DNA from: an uncultured Rubrivivax sp.
GTDB taxonomy: Bacteria > Pseudomonadota > Gammaproteobacteria > Burkholderiales > Burkholderiaceae_C
Direction of reading: 5' to 3'
Length of the DNA: 21,599 bases
NCBI GenBank assembly: GCA_937975735.1
Contig: CALJUI010000335.1
Span: 1 to 21,599, forward strand
Part shown: positions 7,707 to 14,210 of the stretch, in pieces
Position numbering within the stretch: the first letter of the stretch is position 1
Layout: each line of letters starts with the position of its first letter
The notes under the pieces: generated by a model
Database searches by the model: none
What the model was told of the DNA's origin: nothing
Seen by the model: only the letters and a program-made list of their open reading frames with translations
Program-made: the position numbers and the translations under genes

Positions 7707-7712
7707 TAGAAT
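7707..7712 (+). promoter_or_regulatory. Putative -10 element for the YeeE-tcdA unit
   Basis: TAGAAT (4 of 6 to TATAAT, within CCCTAGAATCG) sits 10 bases before the ATG at 7723. No clear -35 at the usual distance. If used, the transcript would start within a few bases of the ATG, and no Shine-Dalgarno is visible, suggesting a nearly leaderless mRNA. Based only on motif and position. Confidence 0.4.
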
Positions 7713-7722
7713 CGCGGCCTCG

Positions 7723-8838
7723 ATGCAGGAAACCGATCTCCCCGGTCTGATCCGGCAGGTACTCTGGGCCGCGTTCGCGCTCGGCGTGGCCTTCGGCGCG
7801 ATCGCCCAGCGCACCCACTACTGCACGATGGGCGCGATCGCCGATGTGTTCTCGATGCGCGACTTCTCGCGCGCCCGCATGTGGGCGCTGGCCGTCGGCG
7901 TGGCCATCCTGGGATTCAACGGAATGGCCGCGCTGGGTCTTGTCGATGCGACCGACAGCGTCTACGCACGCCACGACCTGATCTGGCTGTCGAACCTGGT
8001 CGGCGGCGCGCTGTTCGGCTTCGGCATGGTGCTGGCGTCGGGCTGCGGCAGCAAGACGCTGGTGCGCATCGGTGGCGGCAGCCTGAAGTCGCTCGTCGTC
8101 TTCTGCGTGCTCGGGCTTGCGTCGTATGCGACGCTGCGCGGGCTGACGGCGGTCTGGCGGGTGCAGACGCTGGACCTGGTTCAGGTGACGTTGCCGGTGC
8201 CGCAGGATCTGCCGTCGCTGCTGGCTTGGGCCACCGGCTGGGACCGCACCATGCTGATCGCGCTGCTCGGCGGGGCGATCGGCGTGGCGATCGTCGCCTG
8301 GGTCGTGCGCGTGCCCGAAGGCCGCAGCAGGGACACCCTGCTCGGCGGCATCGGCATCGGCGCGGTGATCGTCGCGGCCTGGTGGGTGTCCGGTCGGCTC
8401 GGCCATCTGGCGGAACACCCGCTGACGCTGGAGGAGACCTTCCTCGCGACCAACACCCGCAGCATGGAGTCATTCACCTTCGTGGCGCCGATCGCCTACA
8501 CGCTGGACTGGCTGATCCTGTACAGCGACGCGAACAAGATGCTGACCTTCGGTATCGTCAGCGTGATCGGCGTCATCGTCGGGTCGGCGGCGATGGCGCT
8601 GGCCACCGGCCGCTTCCGCTGGGAGGGCTTCGTCGGCACCGAGGACACCGCCAACCACGTCGTGGGCGGAACTTTGATGGGCATCGGCGGCGTGACGGCG
8701 TTCGGCTGCACGGTCGGTCAGGGTCTGTCGGGCGTGTCCACGCTGTCGCTGGGCAGTGCTCTGGCGGTTGCCGGCATCGTCGGCGGGGCTTGGCTGGCGC
8801 TGCACTACCAAAGCTGGCGCCTGGATCGGCTGGCATGA
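7723..8838 (+). CDS. YeeE/YedE family sulfur-compound transporter
   Basis: A 371-residue polytopic inner-membrane protein with about 9-10 hydrophobic helices, full length for the YeeE/YedE family, which includes the thiosulfate importer TsuA. Three Cys expected to relay the substrate are present: Cys34 in HYCTMGA, Cys108 in ASGCGSKTLVR, and Cys329 in FGCTVGQGLSG. The spacing between the first two equals that recalled for TsuA (74 residues). The duplicated fold shows in the paired GFGMVLASGCG and GIGGVTAFGCT motifs. The substrate is most likely thiosulfate or another reduced sulfur species, but cannot be set from sequence. The stop overlaps the tcdA start (ATGA), indicating coupled translation. 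No ribosome binding site is visible before the ATG; a -10-like element lies immediately upstream. Confidence 0.88.
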   Translation: MQETDLPGLIRQVLWAAFALGVAFGAIAQRTHYCTMGAIADVFSMRDFSRARMWALAVGVAILGFNGMAALGLVDATDSVYARHDLIWLSNLVGGALFGFGMVLASGCGSKTLVRIGGGSLKSLVVFCVLGLASYATLRGLTAVWRVQTLDLVQVTLPVPQDLPSLLAWATGWDRTMLIALLGGAIGVAIVAWVVRVPEGRSRDTLLGGIGIGAVIVAAWWVSGRLGHLAEHPLTLEETFLATNTRSMESFTFVAPIAYTLDWLILYSDANKMLTFGIVSVIGVIVGSAAMALATGRFRWEGFVGTEDTANHVVGGTLMGIGGVTAFGCTVGQGLSGVSTLSLGSALAVAGIVGGAWLALHYQSWRLDRLA

Positions 8839-9611
8839 ACCCCGTGGGCGCCCAGGCGCTGGAGGCGCCCGATCTGGAGCGCCGCTTCGGCGCATTGCGG
8901 CGCCTGTACGGGGCGCCCCACTACGCGCGCATCCGGGCGGCGTCGGTCGCGGTGGTCGGCGTCGGCGGCGTCGGCTCCTGGGCCGCCGAGGCGCTGGCTC
9001 GCAGCGGCGTCGCGCGCCTGGTGCTGGCCGACCTGGATCACGTGGCCGAGTCGAACATCAACCGCCAGGTGCAGGCCGACAGCACGACCATCGGCCGCGC
9101 CAAGGTCGAGGCGATGGCCGAGCGCGTGCACGCGATCCATCCCGGCTGCGAACTGGTCGCGATCGACGCGTTCGCCGACGCCGATAACTGGCCCGCGCTG
9201 CTGCCGGACGGGGTCGACGGCGTGATCGAGGCCTGCGACGATGTGCGCGCCAAGGCCGCGATCGCCGCCTGGGCCCGCGGCTGGCCGGGCGCCTTCGTCG
9301 GCGTCGGCGCGGCCGGCGGCAAGCAGCGGCCGCAGGAGGTCGAGCTGGCCGACCTGTCGGCCGTCACCCACGATCCGCTGCTCGCGAGTTTGCGCCAGCG
9401 CCTGCGGCGCGACCACGGCGCGCCGCGACAGGGCCCGATGGGCCTGCGCTGCGTCTATTCGCGCGAACCGGTGCGCTCGCCTGACGATGCCGACTGCGCC
9501 GTCGACGGCAGCCTGAACTGCCATGGCTACGGGTCCAGCGTCGCCGTCACGGCGACCTTCGGCTTCACTGCGGCGGCCGATCTGCTGATGCAGCTCGCGC
9601 CCGGCATATAA
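8835..9611 (+). CDS. tcdA: tRNA threonylcarbamoyladenosine dehydratase TcdA (CsdL)
   Basis: A 258-residue member of the E1-like/ThiF/MoeB superfamily. TcdA uses ATP to cyclise t6A37 of ANN-reading tRNAs to ct6A, and works with the CsdA-CsdE cysteine-desulfurase system. Seen: the nucleotide-binding loop VGVGGVGSWAAEALARSG (from about residue 41, GxGGxG at 42-47), LADLDHVAESNINRQ (64-78) with the family Asp and Asn-Arg-Gln signature, and the C-terminal DCAVDGSLNCHGYGS region characteristic of the TcdA subfamily. Length matches E. coli TcdA (about 268). ATG 8835 overlaps the transporter stop; the open frame upstream is the transporter in another frame. The stop TAA is embedded in the TATAAT -10 of the downstream tRNA-Lys gene. 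Confidence 0.9.
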   Translation: MNPVGAQALEAPDLERRFGALRRLYGAPHYARIRAASVAVVGVGGVGSWAAEALARSGVARLVLADLDHVAESNINRQVQADSTTIGRAKVEAMAERVHAIHPGCELVAIDAFADADNWPALLPDGVDGVIEACDDVRAKAAIAAWARGWPGAFVGVGAAGGKQRPQEVELADLSAVTHDPLLASLRQRLRRDHGAPRQGPMGLRCVYSREPVRSPDDADCAVDGSLNCHGYGSSVAVTATFGFTAAADLLMQLAPGI

Positions 9612-9612
9612 T
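9607..9612 (+). promoter_or_regulatory. -10 element of the tRNA-Lys pair
   Basis: A perfect TATAAT at 9607-9612, overlapping the tcdA stop codon (TAA 9609-9611) and 17 bases before the first tRNA. The best -35 candidate is weak (CTGATG at 9585-9590, spacing 16). The position is right for a stable-RNA promoter. Confidence 0.55.
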
Positions 9613-9628
9613 CGAAAGCTTTGCAGCG

Positions 9629-9704
9629 GGGTCGTTAGCTCAGTCGGTAGAGCAGCGGACTTTTAATCCGTTGGTCGCAGGTTCGAATCCTGCACGACCC
9701 ACCA
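9629..9704 (+). tRNA. tRNA-Lys (anticodon UUU)
   Basis: A 76-base cloverleaf. Acceptor stem GGGTCGT pairs with ACGACCC, D-arm GCTC/GAGC, anticodon stem GCGGA/TCCGT with loop CTTTTAA (anticodon TTT), T-arm GCAGG-TTCGAAT-CCTGC, discriminator A and an encoded CCA at 9702-9704. Anticodon UUU reads AAA and AAG. Confidence 0.97.
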
Positions 9705-9735
9705 TCCCCCTCCTGCGGCGGGATGTCTCGCGCAA

Positions 9736-9811
9736 GGGCTCTTAGCTCAGTTGGTAGAGCAGCGGACTCTTAATCCGTTGGTCGCAGGTTCGAATCCTGC
9801 AGGGCCCACCA
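9736..9811 (+). tRNA. tRNA-Lys (anticodon CUU)
   Basis: A 76-base cloverleaf. Acceptor GGGCTCT pairs with AGGGCCC (one T-G pair), anticodon stem GCGGA/TCCGT with loop CTCTTAA (anticodon CTT), T-arm GCAGG-TTCGAAT-CCTGC and encoded CCA at 9809-9811. It follows the UUU gene by 31 bp without a promoter or terminator between them, so both probably come from one transcript. Outside the acceptor stem and wobble base the two genes are almost identical, indicating duplication. Confidence 0.97.
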
Positions 9812-9846
9812 CCTGCCGATCCATGGATGCGCCACGGCCCGGCAGT

Positions 9847-10530
9847 TCATGTCCGCTCGGGATCGATCACCGGCTCGTACCGCACGCCGATCAGCGCGTG
9901 CTCGCGCATCAGCGCCTCGACTCGCGCCGGTTCGCGGTGGCTCAGCGCGTCGACCACCAGCCGGTGCTGCAGCTGCGCGACCTGCAGCTTCCTGAATTCC
10001 TGATCCAGCGCGTCCCTGTCGATCACGATCGAGTCGGCCGATCCGAACGGCAGGTGGTCGTTGCGAGCGATGGCGTCGGCGATCACGCGGCTGCCCGCCG
10101 CGCCGACCAGGGCGGCGTGGAAGGTCCGGTTCAGCCGGCTCCAGGCGCCGACGTCGTCCTCGACCAGATGCCCCTTGGCCAGCACGCGCTCGCCTTCGGC
10201 CAGGCAGGCCCGCAGCGTGTCCAGCAGCTCGGCGGACGCGCCACGTTCGGCAAGACGGCGCGCCGCCAGCCCCTCGAGCGCGCCGCGCACCTCCACCGCG
10301 CACAGCACGTCCTCCTGCGAGAACGCGCGCACGACGAAGCCGCGCTTGCCGGCCGGCTCGAGCAGGCCTTCCTGGGCCAGCGTCCGGAAGGCCAGCCGGA
10401 CCGGCGTGCGCGACACGCCGATGGCCTGGGCCACCGGGATCTCGGCTAGGCGCTCGCCGGCGGGATAGTGGCCGTCGACGATGCGCTGGCGAAGAACCGC
10501 GACGACCGAGCTGCTGTCTGGAGTGGTCAA
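9847..10530 (-). CDS. vanR: GntR/FCD-family repressor VanR
   Basis: VanR represses vanAB and is released by vanillate. From TTG at 10530 the protein is 227 residues. The N-terminal winged helix (about 8-75) contains AEIPVAQAIGVSRTPVR and the wing GKRGFVVRAF; the FCD ligand domain follows (about 80-220), with VEVRGALEGLAARRLAERG and FHAALVGAAGSRV. The N-terminal part closely resembles Caulobacter VanR as recalled. No ATG is available: TTG at 10530 has GGA six bases upstream; TTG at 10548 (233 residues) is the alternative but would place an operator inside the coding sequence. It is divergent from vanA, and the gap contains two copies of the VanR palindrome, so it is probably autoregulated. It ends 35 bp from the tRNA-Lys(CUU). 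Confidence 0.9.
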   Translation of the reverse strand: MTTPDSSSVVAVLRQRIVDGHYPAGERLAEIPVAQAIGVSRTPVRLAFRTLAQEGLLEPAGKRGFVVRAFSQEDVLCAVEVRGALEGLAARRLAERGASAELLDTLRACLAEGERVLAKGHLVEDDVGAWSRLNRTFHAALVGAAGSRVIADAIARNDHLPFGSADSIVIDRDALDQEFRKLQVAQLQHRLVVDALSHREPARVEALMREHALIGVRYEPVIDPERT

Positions 10531-10542
10531 ATTGGATCCAAA
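10531..10542. promoter_or_regulatory. VanR operator 1 (11/12 match)
   Basis: ATTGGATCCAAA differs at the last base from the perfect palindrome ATTGGATCCAAT, the operator known for Caulobacter VanR. It lies just before the preferred vanR start and downstream of the predicted vanR start of transcription, so bound VanR would block vanR elongation. It is 54 bp (about five turns) from operator 2. Confidence 0.8.
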
Positions 10543-10558
10543 AGTCAATCCGATCTAT

Positions 10559-10586
10559 TTGATATGTGCCAATTATGGCGTATGAT
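10559..10586 (+). promoter_or_regulatory. vanA promoter
   Basis: TTGATA (10559-10564, 5 of 6 to the -35 consensus) is followed by a 16-bp spacer and TATGAT (10581-10586, 5 of 6 to the -10). The predicted start is about 10593, inside operator 2 (10585-10596), giving direct steric repression. The leader before the vanA ATG is about 28 bases. Confidence 0.7.
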
Positions 10587-10600
10587 TGGATCCAATTCAA
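10572..10600 (-). promoter_or_regulatory. vanR promoter, interleaved with the vanA promoter
   Basis: On the minus strand TTGAAT (10600-10595) is followed by a 17-bp spacer and CATAAT (10577-10572, 5 of 6 to TATAAT). Operator 2 lies across its -35 and spacer. The predicted start is about 10565. It shares its DNA with the vanA promoter, so only one polymerase can bind at a time. Confidence 0.6.
10585..10596. promoter_or_regulatory. VanR operator 2 (perfect palindrome)
   Basis: ATTGGATCCAAT is a perfect 12-bp palindrome identical to the Caulobacter VanR operator. It overlaps the vanA -10 and start point as well as the vanR -35 and spacer, so one bound dimer would shut off both directions. Confidence 0.88.
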
Positions 10601-10620
10601 CGACTCCGAGCACCTGGACC

Positions 10621-11652
10621 ATGATCCCGATGAACACTTGGTACGTGGCCTGCACGTCCGCCGAGATCGACGACAAGCCGCTGGGCCGAACGATCTGCAA
10701 GCAGCCGATCGTCTTCTACCGAGGCGCGGATGGCCGCGTCGCCGCGCTCGAGGACTTCTGTCCGCACCGCGGCGCGCCGCTGTCGCTCGGCAGGGTCGTC
10801 GAAGGCAAGCTGGTCTGCGGCTACCACGGCCTGGAGATGGGCTGCGACGGCAAGACGATCGCGATGCCGGGCCAGCGCGTGCGCGGTTTCCCGCCGATCC
10901 GCGCCTATCCGGTCGAGGAGCGGCACGGCTTCGTCTGGGTCTGGCCGGGTGATGCGGCCCAGGCCGACCCGGCGAAGATCCCCGAACTGGCCTGGGCCCA
11001 CGACGAGCACTGGGCCTACGGCGGCGGTCTGTTCCACATCGGCTGCGACTACCGGCTGATGATCGACAACCTGATGGACCTGACGCACGAGACCTACGTG
11101 CACGCCACCAGCATCGGCCAGAAGGAGATCGACGAGACGCCGTGCACCACCCGCACCGAAGGCGACGAGGTGATCACCAGCCGCTTCATGAACGGGATCC
11201 AGCCGCCGCCGTTCTGGCAGATGGCGCTGCGCGGCAACCACCTGCCCGACGACCAGCCGGTGGACCGCTGGCAGATCTGCCGCTTCACGCCGCCGAGCCA
11301 CGTGATGATCGAGGTCGGCGTGGCGCTCGCCGGCCACGGCGGCTACGACGCGCCGGCCGACAAGAAGGCCTCGAGCATCGTCGTCGACTTCATCACGCCC
11401 GAGACCGACACGTCGATCTGGTACTTCTGGGGCATGGCGCGCAACTTCAACGCCAAGGACAAGGCGCTGACGGCGCAGATCCGCGAAGGCCAGGGCAAGA
11501 TCTTCTCGGAAGACCTCGAGATCCTCGAGCGCCAGCAGCGCAACCTGCTGCAATGGCCCGAGCGCAAGGTGTTGAGCCTGAACATCGACGCCGGCGGCGT
11601 GCAGGCCCGCAAGGTCATCGACCGACTGGTCGCGGCGGAGCAGGGCGCATGA
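10621..11652 (+). CDS. vanA: Vanillate O-demethylase, Rieske oxygenase subunit VanA
   Basis: VanA with VanB converts vanillate to protocatechuate and formaldehyde using O2 and NADH. The protein is 343 residues, usual length. Seen: the VanA-type start MIPMNTWYVACT; a Rieske [2Fe-2S] site C47-P-H49 (EDFCPHRGAPLSLG) and C66-x2-H69 (CGYHGLEMGCDGKT); and the mononuclear iron site DLTHETYVH with Asp153, His156 and His161. The sequence follows Pseudomonas VanA closely in these regions. ATG 10621 is preferred because MIPMNTWY aligns with other VanA starts; ATG 10630 is a second in-frame choice. The stop overlaps the vanB ATG (ATGA). A related aromatic O-demethylase substrate (veratrate or syringate type) cannot be excluded, but the adjacent VanR and its operators favour vanillate. 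Confidence 0.94.
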   Translation: MIPMNTWYVACTSAEIDDKPLGRTICKQPIVFYRGADGRVAALEDFCPHRGAPLSLGRVVEGKLVCGYHGLEMGCDGKTIAMPGQRVRGFPPIRAYPVEERHGFVWVWPGDAAQADPAKIPELAWAHDEHWAYGGGLFHIGCDYRLMIDNLMDLTHETYVHATSIGQKEIDETPCTTRTEGDEVITSRFMNGIQPPPFWQMALRGNHLPDDQPVDRWQICRFTPPSHVMIEVGVALAGHGGYDAPADKKASSIVVDFITPETDTSIWYFWGMARNFNAKDKALTAQIREGQGKIFSEDLEILERQQRNLLQWPERKVLSLNIDAGGVQARKVIDRLVAAEQGA

Positions 11653-12614
11653 GTCGCGAGACGCTGTCGGTGCGCGTGGCGCGCAAGACCAAGGAGGCGC
11701 TCGACATCTGCGGCTTCGAGCTGGTGGACGCGGCCGGCGGCCCGCTGCCGTCGTTCTCGGCCGGCTCGCACGTCGACGTCCACCTGCCGAACGGCCTGAC
11801 GCGCCAGTACTCGCTGTGCAACGACCCGGCCGAGACCCACCGCTATCAGCTCGGGGTGCTGCGCGACCCGTCCTCGCGCGGCGGCTCGCTGACGATGCAC
11901 GAACTGGTGCGCGAGGGCGACGTGCTGCAGATCAGCGCGCCGAAGAACCACTTTGCGCTGGCCCACGACGCCAAACACCACCTGCTGTTGGCCGGTGGCA
12001 TCGGCGTCACGCCGATCCTGTGCATGGCCGAGCGGCTGGCGATCACCGGCGCGGCGTTCGAGATGCACTACTGCACGCGATCGCGCGAGCGCACCGCCTT
12101 CCACGACCGCATCGCCGGCTCGGCCTTCGCCGACCAGGTGCACTTCCACTTCGACGACGGCCCGGCGTCGCAGGCCATCGATCTCGACGCGCTGCTGGCC
12201 GCACCGGCCGACGGGCGGCACCTGTATGTCTGCGGCCCGAAAGGTTTCATGGACGCGGTGCTCGGCCGCGCGCGAGCGAACGGCTGGCCCGAGGGGCAGA
12301 TCCACTTCGAGTTCTTCACCGCCGCACCGGTCGACCACGACACCGACGCCGCATTCCGGGTCAAGCTGGCCAGCTCGGGCCGGGTCATCGACGTCGAGCG
12401 CGAACAGACGGTGGTGCAGGCGCTGGCCGCCAACGGCGTGGTCGTGCAGACCTCGTGCGAGCAGGGCGTCTGCGGCACCTGTCTGACCCGCGTGATCGAA
12501 GGGGAACCTGATCACCGCGATCAGTACCTGACGCCGGAGGAGCAGGCTGCCAACGACCAGTTCACCCCCTGCTGCTCGCGCGCGAAGTCCCCGATGCTGG
12601 TGCTCGATCTTTGA
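11649..12614 (+). CDS. vanB: Vanillate O-demethylase reductase subunit VanB
   Basis: A 321-residue class IA oxygenase reductase of the phthalate-dioxygenase-reductase type that passes electrons from NAD(P)H through FMN and a [2Fe-2S] cluster to VanA. Domain order: flavin-binding beta-barrel with RQYSLCN (52-58), pyridine-nucleotide domain with LLLAGGIGVTPILCMAERL (about 112-130) and YVCGPKGFMD (193-202), and a C-terminal plant-type ferredoxin with C270-x4-C275-x2-C278 and a fourth Cys at 308 (CC at 308-309). ATG 11649 overlaps the vanA stop by four bases, so subunits are translationally coupled. No truncation or missing cofactor residue is seen. Confidence 0.94.
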   Translation: MSRETLSVRVARKTKEALDICGFELVDAAGGPLPSFSAGSHVDVHLPNGLTRQYSLCNDPAETHRYQLGVLRDPSSRGGSLTMHELVREGDVLQISAPKNHFALAHDAKHHLLLAGGIGVTPILCMAERLAITGAAFEMHYCTRSRERTAFHDRIAGSAFADQVHFHFDDGPASQAIDLDALLAAPADGRHLYVCGPKGFMDAVLGRARANGWPEGQIHFEFFTAAPVDHDTDAAFRVKLASSGRVIDVEREQTVVQALAANGVVVQTSCEQGVCGTCLTRVIEGEPDHRDQYLTPEEQAANDQFTPCCSRAKSPMLVLDL

Positions 12615-12650
12615 GCTAGGCTCGCCGGCATTCCCGCACCGAGGATGCAC

Positions 12651-13673
12651 ATGTTCGACCCTGCGATCGCCGGCAGCCTGCCCAAGCCCGCCTGGCTCGC
12701 CGAGACGGAGAAGCTCTGGCCGCAGTGGCGCGCCGAGGGCGAGGCGCTCGCGACGGCCAAGCTGGACGCCACGCTGCTGTGGATCAAGCTGCAGGAGGAG
12801 GCGGGCCTGGCGGTGGTCGGCGACGGCGAGCAGTCGCGTCAGCACTTCGTGCACGGCTTCCTCGAGCAGGTCGATGGCATCGATTTCGCGCACAAGGTCG
12901 AGATGGGCATCCGCGCCGACCGCTACAAGGCGATGGTCCCGCAGGTCGTGGCGCCGCTCGTGCTGAAGGGCCGGGTCCACGAGGCCGAGGCGCGCTTCCT
13001 GCGCGCGCACACCGACCGCCGCATCAAGTTCACGCTGCCCGGCCCGATGACGATCGTCGACACCGTCGCCGACCGCCGCTACGGCGACCGGGTCGAGATG
13101 GCCATGGCCTTCGCCGAGCTGCTGAACCGCGAGGCGCTGGCGCTGCAGGCCGACGGCGTCGACATCGTGCAGTTCGACGAACCGGCCTTCAACGTCTACA
13201 TGGCCGAGGCCGCGGACTGGGGCGTGAAGGCGCTCGAGCGGGCGACGCAGGGCCTGACCTGCAAGACCGCGGTGCACATCTGCTACGGCTACGGCATCCC
13301 CGCCAACCTGGACTGGAAGAAGACCCTGGGCGAGCAGTGGCGCCAGTACGAGCAGGTGTTCCCGGCGCTGGCGAAGAGCTCGATCGACCAGGTCTCGCTC
13401 GAGTGCTACCACTCGCACGTGCCGCCGGACCTGATGGCCCTGCTCGGCGACAAGGAGGTCATGGTCGGCGTGATCGACGTGGCCAGCGATCAGGTCGAGA
13501 CCCCGGAGGAGGTGGCCGAGACCATTGGCCGCGCGCTGCAGTTCGTGGCGCGCGAACGGTTGATTCCCTGCACGAACTGCGGCCTCGCGCCGATGCGCCG
13601 CGAGGTGGCCGAGGCCAAGCTGCGCGCGCTCGGCGCCGGCGCGGCGCTGGCGCGGTCGCGCTACGGCTCATGA
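12651..13673 (+). CDS. Core-only cobalamin-independent methionine synthase-like methyltransferase (MetE C-terminal family)
   Basis: The protein is 340 residues and corresponds only to the C-terminal catalytic barrel of MetE; the N-terminal MetE domain is absent. Zinc ligands are kept: His-x-Cys in VHICYGYG, Glu in SLECYHS, and Cys in TNCGLAP; the homocysteine-site DEPAF motif is also present. Catalysis of methyl transfer to a thiol such as homocysteine is therefore likely, but core-only members (for example the MesA-MesD groups) use varied or unknown methyl donors, and the DUF1852 partner of the MesD type is not nearby. ATG 12651 is chosen because GAGG lies six bases upstream; ATG 12645 touches that site. 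It lies 36 bp after vanB, so is probably in the VanR-controlled transcript, and overlaps the next small gene. Confidence 0.85.
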   Translation: MFDPAIAGSLPKPAWLAETEKLWPQWRAEGEALATAKLDATLLWIKLQEEAGLAVVGDGEQSRQHFVHGFLEQVDGIDFAHKVEMGIRADRYKAMVPQVVAPLVLKGRVHEAEARFLRAHTDRRIKFTLPGPMTIVDTVADRRYGDRVEMAMAFAELLNREALALQADGVDIVQFDEPAFNVYMAEAADWGVKALERATQGLTCKTAVHICYGYGIPANLDWKKTLGEQWRQYEQVFPALAKSSIDQVSLECYHSHVPPDLMALLGDKEVMVGVIDVASDQVETPEEVAETIGRALQFVARERLIPCTNCGLAPMRREVAEAKLRALGAGAALARSRYGS

Positions 13674-13870
13674 ACCTGCGGCGGCTTTGGCGGCCGCGGC
13701 ATCCGCTGTTCTGGCTGATGCTGCTGTTCAACGCGCTGAGTTCGGTCTGCGCCTGGCTGATGCGCCTGCCCGGCCTGGCCGAAGTGGCGATCCTGCTGCT
13801 CGCCCTGCTCGCGCTGGCCAACATGGCCTTCGGGCTGCTCGCCGCCTGGCGGCTGCTGCGCAGCGAGTGA
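13670..13870 (+). CDS. Small membrane protein (66 residues)
   Basis: A basic N-terminus (MNLRRLWRPRHP) is followed by two hydrophobic segments, about 12-31 and 37-60, ending WRLLRSE. This predicts a two-helix inner-membrane protein. It is not a family that can be recognised here. The ATG overlaps the stop of the MetE-like gene (ATGA), which is the main support that it is real and co-expressed with the vanAB transcript. It converges with the small minus-strand gene, with 7 bp between. A role in uptake or as an accessory of the upstream enzyme is only a guess. Confidence 0.7.
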   Translation: MNLRRLWRPRHPLFWLMLLFNALSSVCAWLMRLPGLAEVAILLLALLALANMAFGLLAAWRLLRSE

Positions 13871-13877
13871 GCGGCGG

Positions 13878-14099
13878 TCAGTCGGTCAGCTGCAGCGCGG
13901 CACGCAGCGAAGCGGCAGCGGAAGACAAGGCGGCGTTCGCGGATGCCTCGGCCCAGGTCAATTGCTCGACCGCATAGTCGCGGTCGGTCTGCATGCGCTC
14001 GACGTGGACATGACGGCCTTCGTGGGCCATCAACCACTTGAACTGGATGATCTCGACCAGGGCCATCGACTCGTGCTCGCTCGTGGTGCCGGCGTTCAT
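13878..14099 (-). CDS. Small conserved-type hypothetical protein (73 residues)
   Basis: Protein begins MNAGTTSEHESMALVEIIQF and continues with a compact, charged, helical sequence (KWLMAHEGRHVHVERMQTD), then an Ala/Leu-rich helix. No signal peptide or membrane segment; probably cytoplasmic. ATG 14099 has GGGAA about four bases upstream; Met12 is an alternative start, where the conserved-looking part begins. Similar short proteins starting MALVEIIQFKWLM are recalled from Burkholderiales but without function. The much longer open frame that extends upstream on this strand is antisense to the dioxygenase gene and is not part of it. Confidence 0.65.
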   Translation of the reverse strand: MNAGTTSEHESMALVEIIQFKWLMAHEGRHVHVERMQTDRDYAVEQLTWAEASANAALSSAAASLRAALQLTD

Positions 14100-14175
14100 G
14101 GGTTCCCGAATCCGCCCGGACGTGGACGGTCCTCGGACATTAACGCCCGAACGTGCCGGGAAGCTGACGCGTGAA

Positions 14176-14191
14176 TGGAGTGCACACTCCA
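14176..14191. promoter_or_regulatory. Perfect inverted repeat in front of the dioxygenase gene
   Basis: TGGAGTG (14176-14182), CA, CACTCCA (14185-14191) is a perfect 7-bp inverted repeat with a 2-bp centre, 19 bp before the preferred ATG at 14211. Its size suits a dimeric regulator better than an RNA hairpin, since the loop is too small. No regulator for it is in the window. Confidence 0.4.
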
Positions 14192-14210
14192 AGTTTTCCC
14201 GAATGCCGAC

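Noticed and set aside
9812..9846. CTGCCG/CGGCAG inverted repeat and the 10-bp palindrome ATCCATGGAT after the second tRNA
   Set aside because: The loop is over 20 bases and no T-run follows, so it is not a convincing terminator, and short palindromes are expected by chance.
9751..10449. Plus-strand open frame starting MVEQRTLNPLVAGSNP, and a minus-strand frame ending in WALQDSNLRPTD
   Set aside because: These are the familiar false proteins produced by translating tRNA genes; the remainder is antisense to, or out of frame with, vanR.
9736..13870. Possible genomic island inserted at tRNA-Lys carrying the van genes
   Set aside because: There is no integrase, no repeated tRNA 3' end downstream, and no visible shift in base composition. 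Adjacency to a tRNA alone is not enough.
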